Position numbers and translations under genes: made by a program
Source of the DNA: Lachnospiraceae bacterium
Lineage (GTDB): Bacteria; Bacillota; Clostridia; Lachnospirales; Lachnospiraceae
Direction: 5' to 3'
DNA length: 64,000 nucleotides
Assembly (NCBI GenBank): GCA_022781925.1
Contig: JALESO010000012.1
Span: forward strand, 42,667 to 106,666
Notes under the pieces: model-generated
Told to the model about the DNA's origin: nothing
Databases searched by the model: none
What the model saw: only the letters and a program-made list of their open reading frames with translations
In this document: positions 60,128 to 64,000 of the stretch, in pieces
Layout: every line of letters begins with the position of its first letter
Numbering within the stretch: the first letter of the stretch is position 1

Positions 60128-61431
60128 GTTTCTTTCTCCTCCTTTTTTTGTTCGGTGTGCTGTTTCCACTGTTCCCGCATCAGATAGATACAGTCTTCCT
60201 TGCGGGCGGAATCCACACCTTTTACAATGTCTTCTGCCAGGGCTTTACAGGTCGGGGATCCGCAGGATCCACAGTCCAGCCCCGGGAGTTCTTTCAGTAT
60301 TTCCTGACTTTCCAGGATTTTTTCCATGCTTTCAAAAATATTTGCACCCAGTGTATAGACTGGCTCGTAAGTCACCGGTTCCGTCCAAATGAAATCTTCA
60401 GGTGTTTCCTCCGGAACATCGGCACAGTGCATGCGGAGTATCGGTTCGTATTTGGAAGCCTGTTTTACCTTTGCTTTGGCAATGTATGGATTCTCTACCG
60501 TCAGCACACCGCCGACGCAGCCGGCACTGCAGGCATTGAGTTCCACAAACTGCAATCCAGGTAAAAATTTTTCGTCTTCCAGATCTTCCAGCACCCGGAT
60601 GACGTTTTCGATGCCATCGGCAGCCAGGTAATGATCAGAGATAATCCCGTAGGCTTCTCCACCGCTGATGGCCCATCCTTTTCCGATGCGGCCGGAGAGG
60701 GTGTAGGACAGCATGTTCTCCTGTTGTTTCTGTGCTTCCTTCATGTGGGAGAGCAGCAGTGGATAGATATCTTTAATGGCGAGTACCGCATCCACGTTAC
60801 TTTCGCGCATACCCAGCGGATCGTGGATGAAGGTGATCTTCGACGGGCAGGGAGACAGAAAAACGATGCCGATGTCCGATGGATCCAGACCGGTTTTGGC
60901 AGCTGCGCGCTTCCGTGCGATGATGGCAGCAGCTTCCATTGGCGGAAGGATCGGCAGCAAATGTGGGATCAGTCCCGGAAAACGCACACGGATCAGCCGC
61001 TCTACCGTGGGGCAGGCGGTGCTGATCAGCGGATAAAGTTCCGGATGGTCACTGATGTAATTCCGGGAAAGCTCGGAGATGATCTCAGCGCCGGCACTTA
61101 CCTCAAACACATCATCAAATCCGCACAGGATCAGTGCCGTCAGGATGACATTCGTATCTTTGACGTTATTAAACTGACTGTACAGGGAAGGGGCCGGAAG
61201 GGCAACCGTATATTTGTAATCTCCTAAAATCTGAATAAAATCTCGTTTTGTATGTTTTGCATGGTGTGGACAGTGGCGGATGCATTCGCCGCAGTCAATG
61301 CAGAATTCATTGATGATATGGGCTTTTCCGTCCCTGACGCGGATGGCCTGTGTGGGACACCGCTTCAGACAGGTGATGCAGCCGGTGCATTTGTCACTGT
61401 CCAGGTATACCGAATGAAAAAATTTATTCAT
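60124..61431 (-). CDS. Sensory-type [FeFe]-hydrogenase-like protein
   Basis: 435 residues. Two N-terminal ferredoxin clusters (CTGCITCLKRCP, CIDCGECIRHCP), then the H-cluster domain: STACPTV (Ala139-Cys140), SPCPSK (Cys195, Lys198) and NACSAGCVGG (Cys301, Cys305), and a C-terminal extra cluster DCGSCGSPTC (Cys387, 390, 395). All four H-cluster cysteines are kept, but the proton-relay cysteine is Ala139 and the Met of MPC is Ser. This pattern is known from sensory hydrogenases (HydS), which have little catalytic activity. Its neighbours (DRTGG, anti-sigma-type ATPase, PHP) fit signalling. It probably senses H2 or redox state. Confidence 0.88.
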   Translation of the reverse strand: MNKFFHSVYLDSDKCTGCITCLKRCPTQAIRVRDGKAHIINEFCIDCGECIRHCPHHAKHTKRDFIQILGDYKYTVALPAPSLYSQFNNVKDTNVILTALILCGFDDVFEVSAGAEIISELSRNYISDHPELYPLISTACPTVERLIRVRFPGLIPHLLPILPPMEAAAIIARKRAAAKTGLDPSDIGIVFLSPCPSKITFIHDPLGMRESNVDAVLAIKDIYPLLLSHMKEAQKQQENMLSYTLSGRIGKGWAISGGEAYGIISDHYLAADGIENVIRVLEDLEDEKFLPGLQFVELNACSAGCVGGVLTVENPYIAKAKVKQASKYEPILRMHCADVPEETPEDFIWTEPVTYEPVYTLGANIFESMEKILESQEILKELPGLDCGSCGSPTCKALAEDIVKGVDSARKEDCIYLMREQWKQHTEQKKEEKET

Positions 61432-61433
61432 GA

Positions 61434-61862
61434 TCAGACATTCCTTATGTAGATAGTCATAGTAACTGTGGTTCCGACACCGATGGTGGTGTCGATATTC
61501 ATTTCATCGGAGGACCGCTTCATGTTCGGAAGTCCCATGCCTGCGCCGAAACCAAGGTTCAGCACCTCTTCGCTGGCGGTGGAGTATCCTTCCTGCATAG
61601 CCAGCGCCACATCCGGGATTCCGGGGCCGTGATCTGTCAGAACCATGACGATCTTGTCCGGAAAGATATCTACGTCGATGACACCGCCGTTTGCATGGAT
61701 CACCATGTTGATCTCCCCTTCGTACATGGCGATGGCACACCGGCGGATGATATCCGCATCCAGATTCATTAATTTCAGCGTCTGCTTTAAGGCGCTGCTG
61801 GCTTCTCCTGCCATGGTAAAATCTTCACCGTCCACTGTGTATTGATAATGTATACTAGGCAT
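61434..61862 (-). CDS. Anti-sigma-factor/serine-kinase-type ATPase (HATPase_c)
   Basis: 142 residues of the GHKL fold, RsbW/RsbT-like: the N-box region CAIAMYEGEINMVIHANGG, LTDHGPGIPDVALAMQEGYS (G1) and NLGFGAGMGLPNMKR (G2), then SDEMNIDTTIGVGTTVTMTI. Such proteins phosphorylate anti-anti-sigma factors or bind sigma factors. ATG 61862 overlaps the stop of the first DRTGG gene by 8 bp; the frame from 61916 is longer but starts inside that gene. Confidence 0.85.
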   Translation of the reverse strand: MPSIHYQYTVDGEDFTMAGEASSALKQTLKLMNLDADIIRRCAIAMYEGEINMVIHANGGVIDVDIFPDKIVMVLTDHGPGIPDVALAMQEGYSTASEEVLNLGFGAGMGLPNMKRSSDEMNIDTTIGVGTTVTMTIYIRNV

Positions 61863-62211
61863 CGTTTCGACTTCCTCCCCGTAATCCGGCATGATACAGA
61901 ATGCCACAGGCATCAAACATGGTGTGCTCTGTGGACAGAACCGTTATGCCCAGGTTTTCCGCCATCTGCAGCATTTCAGGCTGTGGCTGTTTGCCCCGGA
62001 CAAAGACCAGACAGACGATATCCAGCATTTCCGCGGTACGGATCACCTGCATATTGTTCAGGCCGGTCAGCAATAATGCATCCTTTTTGATAAATGCCAG
62101 GACATCACTCATCATGTCAGAACCGCAGACGGTCTCAATGGTGTGATCCAGGTCTGCCGTGGCGGACAGAGGAGTGGCGTCCAGCAGTGAAATGATTTGT
62201 GCGATTGTCAT
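61855..62211 (-). CDS. DRTGG-like domain protein, copy 1
   Basis: 118 residues: ETVCGSDMMSDVLAFIKKDALLLTGLNNMQVIRTAEMLDIVCLVFVRGKQPQPEMLQMAENLGITVLSTEHTMFDACGILYHAG is a DRTGG-type fold. It is first in the minus-strand operon. ATG 62211 is 6 bp after TTGGAGG; the TTG four codons upstream overlaps that site. Confidence 0.78.
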   Translation of the reverse strand: MTIAQIISLLDATPLSATADLDHTIETVCGSDMMSDVLAFIKKDALLLTGLNNMQVIRTAEMLDIVCLVFVRGKQPQPEMLQMAENLGITVLSTEHTMFDACGILYHAGLRGGSRNDA

Positions 62212-62268
62212 ATCAGCCTCCAAAATTTTGATTTTTGTATTTTTTTAAATGCACAATTTTTTTGATTT

Positions 62269-62297
62269 AGTATAGCATGGAATTTGTGATATTTCAA
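62269..62297 (-). promoter_or_regulatory. Promoter of the sensory-hydrogenase operon (minus strand)
   Basis: On the minus strand: TTGAAA (62297-62292), 17-bp spacer, TATACT (62274-62269). Near-consensus. Confidence 0.75.
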
Positions 62298-62307
62298 CAA
62301 AAATGGC

Positions 62308-62325
62308 TTGTTATTTTTATAACAT
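62308..62325. promoter_or_regulatory. Rex-like operator 1 in the divergent hydrogenase gap
   Basis: TTGTTATTTTTATAACAT: near-perfect dyad close to the Rex consensus TTGTTAA-N4-TTAACAA. It lies 10 bp upstream of the minus-strand -35 and ~80 bp upstream of the plus-strand promoter, so it could act on both. Confidence 0.55.
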
Positions 62326-62400
62326 ACTTGCATGTGTATTGCAGTTTGAACAATTTTACAATAAAAAGTATATAAATTATACAAAACTAACCAGAAAAAA

Positions 62401-62432
62401 TTGTTGATAATTGTACAAATGGATGGTACTAT
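62401..62432 (+). promoter_or_regulatory. hydC promoter overlapped by a second Rex-like site
   Basis: TTGATA (62404-62409), 17-bp spacer, TACTAT (62427-62432). The -35 is inside TTGTTGATAATTGTACAA (62401-62418), a TTGT...ACAA dyad with 11 of 14 Rex positions. NAD-responsive repression is plausible. Confidence 0.5.
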
Positions 62433-62441
62433 AAACAGCAG

Positions 62442-62461
62442 ATGTATTGCAAAAAATACAT
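62442..62461 (+). promoter_or_regulatory. GTATTG dyad (copy 4 of 4) in the hydC leader
   Basis: ATGTATT (62442-62448) and AATACAT (62455-62461) flank GCAAAA. The core GTATTGCAAAAAATAC (62444-62459) differs by one base from copies 1 and 3. It ends 10 bp before the ribosome site and might be an operator or an RNA hairpin. Confidence 0.4.
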
Positions 62462-62482
62462 TGGATATTAGGAGGGATAATT

Positions 62483-62974
62483 TTGGAAAAGACAAAATCT
62501 GTTCCGTTTAACGGAACACAGGAACAGGAAGCGATGCTGCATGCAGTCATCGATGAACTGCGCGAAGATAAGGGGTGTTTGATGCCGATTATGCAGAAGG
62601 CGCAGGAAATTTACGGTTATCTTCCATATGAGGTTCAGAAAATGATCTCAGACGAACTGGATGTGCCGATGGAAAAAATCTATGGAGTAGCAACATTTTA
62701 CTCTCAGTTCAATTTATATCCGAAGGGACAGTACAAAATCTCTGTATGTCTCGGAACAGCCTGCTACGTCAAAGGTTCAGGTGATATTTACAACAAGCTC
62801 ATGGAGATTCTCGGAATCGCAGGCGGAGAGTGTACCGCAGACGGCAAGTTTTCACTGGATGCCTGTCGTTGTATCGGTGCCTGTGGTCTTGCACCGGTTA
62901 TGATGATCAATGATGATGTATATGGTCGTCTGACTCCGGATGAGCTGGATGGTATTCTGGCAAAATACATGTAA
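62483..62974 (+). CDS. hydC: NuoE/HydC-type [2Fe-2S] hydrogenase subunit
   Basis: 163 residues: DKGCLMPIMQKAQEIYGYLPYEVQKMISDEL, YGVATFYSQFNLYPKGQY, CLGTACYVKGSGD and CRCIGACGLAPVMMIND; the four cysteines of a thioredoxin-like [2Fe-2S] domain are present. It is the small subunit of trimeric NAD-linked, often electron-bifurcating hydrogenases (HydABC). Start is TTG at 62483, 6 bp after GGAGGG; no ATG fits. It overlaps the next gene in a TAATG junction. Confidence 0.92.
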   Translation: MEKTKSVPFNGTQEQEAMLHAVIDELREDKGCLMPIMQKAQEIYGYLPYEVQKMISDELDVPMEKIYGVATFYSQFNLYPKGQYKISVCLGTACYVKGSGDIYNKLMEILGIAGGECTADGKFSLDACRCIGACGLAPVMMINDDVYGRLTPDELDGILAKYM

Positions 62975-63537
62975 TGTTACCGGAAATATCATTAAATATT
63001 CTGGATATCTCACAAAATTCCATATCCGCGAAAGCGACAGAAATTAAAATTATGGTTTGGGTAAATATGTCGACACAGAAACTGAAGGTTCAGATCATGG
63101 ATAACGGAACCGGGATGGATGCGGAGACGGTGAAACGGGTGACGGATCCTTTTTATACCACCAGGACCACCCGGAAAGTCGGACTTGGGATTCCGTTTTT
63201 CAAACAGGAAGCGGAATGCACCGGAGGCTCATTTTCCATATCCTCCGTGCCGGGAAAAGGTACGGATATTGAGGCGGTATTCTGTACAGACAATATTGAC
63301 TGTATGCCACTTGGAAATCTCAATGAAACGGTTCATTCACTGATCGTGATGCACCCGGACATTGATTTCTATTATGGATATCAGGTAAATGAGGCAGAGT
63401 TCCACTTGGATACAAAGGAGATGCGGGAAATGCTCGGAGGCGTGCCCCTGAACACACCGGAGGTATCATCCTTTATCAGAGATTATCTGGAAGAAAATGA
63501 ATCGGATATTAATAGAATGCAGAATTACCCCGGGTAA
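62974..63537 (+). CDS. GHKL ATP-binding protein of the hydrogenase operon
   Basis: 187 residues. Residues 1-~105 are a histidine-kinase-type ATPase (LNILDISQNSISAKATEIKI as N-box, MDNGTGMD, DPFYTTRTTRKVGLGIPFFKQEA), with no dimerisation domain or phospho-accepting His. The remaining ~80 residues are not a known domain. The gene is coupled to hydC. Similar ATPase genes occur between hydC and hydB in other Clostridia; the role is unknown but signalling is likely. Confidence 0.83.
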   Translation: MLPEISLNILDISQNSISAKATEIKIMVWVNMSTQKLKVQIMDNGTGMDAETVKRVTDPFYTTRTTRKVGLGIPFFKQEAECTGGSFSISSVPGKGTDIEAVFCTDNIDCMPLGNLNETVHSLIVMHPDIDFYYGYQVNEAEFHLDTKEMREMLGGVPLNTPEVSSFIRDYLEENESDINRMQNYPG

Positions 63538-63554
63538 TTCGAAGGAGGGATCAT

Positions 63555-63929
63555 ATGAAATCATTGGAAGAATTGAAAGCAATTCGGGATAAAATGAAAG
63601 GACAGATCGGAATGCGTTCCGAAAATGCAGATAATACCCGTGTCGTTGTCGGCATGGCTACCTGTGGAATCGCAAGCGGCGCACGTCCGGTCTTAAATCT
63701 GCTTGTAAAAGAAGTAGAAGATAGAAAACTGGAGCATGTGACTGTCACCCAGACCGGTTGTATCGGATTGTGCCAGTATGAGCCGATCGTAGAAGTATAT
63801 GAGCCGGGCAAAGAAAAAGTAACCTATGTGAAAGTAAATGAGGAAAAAGCAAAAGAGATCCTGGAGCAGCATCTTGTAAGAGGCCAGGTGCTGGATAAAT
63901 ATTTACTTCACGTAGACGAGAATATGTAA
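63555..63929 (+). CDS. Thioredoxin-like [2Fe-2S] ferredoxin domain protein
   Basis: 124 residues: RVVVGMATCGIASGARPVLNLLVKEV and VTVTQTGCIGLCQYEPIVEVYEPG carry the four cluster cysteines of the NuoE-like ferredoxin fold. It resembles the N-terminal ferredoxin domain of HydB but is a separate protein, so it probably feeds electrons within the HydCBA complex. GAAGGAGGGA lies before ATG. Confidence 0.87.
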   Translation: MKSLEELKAIRDKMKGQIGMRSENADNTRVVVGMATCGIASGARPVLNLLVKEVEDRKLEHVTVTQTGCIGLCQYEPIVEVYEPGKEKVTYVKVNEEKAKEILEQHLVRGQVLDKYLLHVDENM

Positions 63930-63944
63930 TGGGGGTGTAACTGA

Positions 63945-64000
63945 ATGTATCGTTCACATGTGTTAGTCTGTGGAGGAACCGGATGTACTTCTTCCGGAAG
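63945..64000 (+). CDS. hydB: NuoF/HydB-type subunit, start only (cut by window end)
   Basis: The first 18 codons read MYRSHVLVCGGTGCTSSG, the start of the N-terminal [2Fe-2S] domain of HydB-type NADH-binding subunits. GGGGGTG lies 8 bp upstream. The FMN and NAD domains are outside the window. Confidence 0.75.
   Translation, partial: MYRSHVLVCGGTGCTSSG

Overview
The window is a stretch of a low-to-moderate GC Firmicute chromosome, most likely an anaerobic gut-type member of the Lachnospiraceae (Clostridia). This rests on several things: strong AGGAGG ribosome sites, the rimP-nusA-rnpM-ylxQ-infB operon order, an rnfCDGEAB operon, pyruvate phosphate dikinase, several [FeFe]-hydrogenase genes, Rex-like operators and a 4-hydroxybutyryl-CoA dehydratase. 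No phage, insertion sequence, CRISPR array, tRNA or rRNA was seen. The species call is inference.

Layout. 1-5.7 kb: housekeeping genes (end of lepB, ylqF, rnhB, yraN, pgeF, an acetyltransferase, a MATE exporter). 6-8.6 kb: ppdK under its own promoter and terminator. 8.7-25.6 kb: an accessory metabolic and regulatory block. It holds a GntR regulator, a membrane diguanylate cyclase, an AgcS symporter, an SDR, an NCS1 permease, an AmiE/AmiF-type amidase with a small overlapping gene, a Fur-like protein without its metal ligands, a PAS-AAA-Fis regulator without the GAFTGA loop, abfD, and then a row nfu-fabZ-like-ACP-AMP ligase-luxE-like-luxC-like. 25.6-36.6 kb: the translation operon from rimP to ribF, then rpsO and pnp, with structured leaders. 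36.7-52.4 kb: a subtilase, two D,D-carboxypeptidases, scpAB, a two-gene [FeFe]-hydrogenase, an RpiR regulator, cmk-ispH-rpsA and a YprB-like exonuclease. 52.5-57.6 kb: rnfCDGEAB. 57.8-58.9 kb: proB and a UPF0291 gene. 59-62.2 kb (minus strand): a probable hydrogen- or redox-sensing operon. 62.5-64 kb: the start of a trimeric HydCBA hydrogenase operon that runs off the window.

How it fits together. The energy genes form one theme: Rnf (ferredoxin:NAD+), HydA with a GltD-like flavoprotein, HydCBA, and a sensory hydrogenase that keeps its H-cluster cysteines but has lost the proton-relay cysteine. Rex-like operators and a shared 16-bp dyad (GTATTGAAAAAAATAC and one-mismatch variants, four copies) lie upstream of several of these units.

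The most interesting signal in the accessory block is a 12-bp element, TGCAAAAATGCA. It occurs as an exact 40-bp-spaced pair in front of the PAS-AAA-Fis gene, as three variants at 50- and 20-bp spacing in front of abfD, as one exact copy between the diguanylate cyclase and agcS genes, and as a weak copy before the luxE-like gene. In the regulator and abfD promoters the -35 box (TTGCAA) lies inside the element, followed by 17 bp and a -10 box. This suggests a TyrR-like, sigma70-dependent local regulon controlling abfD, its own regulator and perhaps the symporter and acyl-reductase genes. The acyl-reductase row (ligase, carrier protein, LuxE, LuxC) has no product I can name and is a good candidate for an undescribed pathway.
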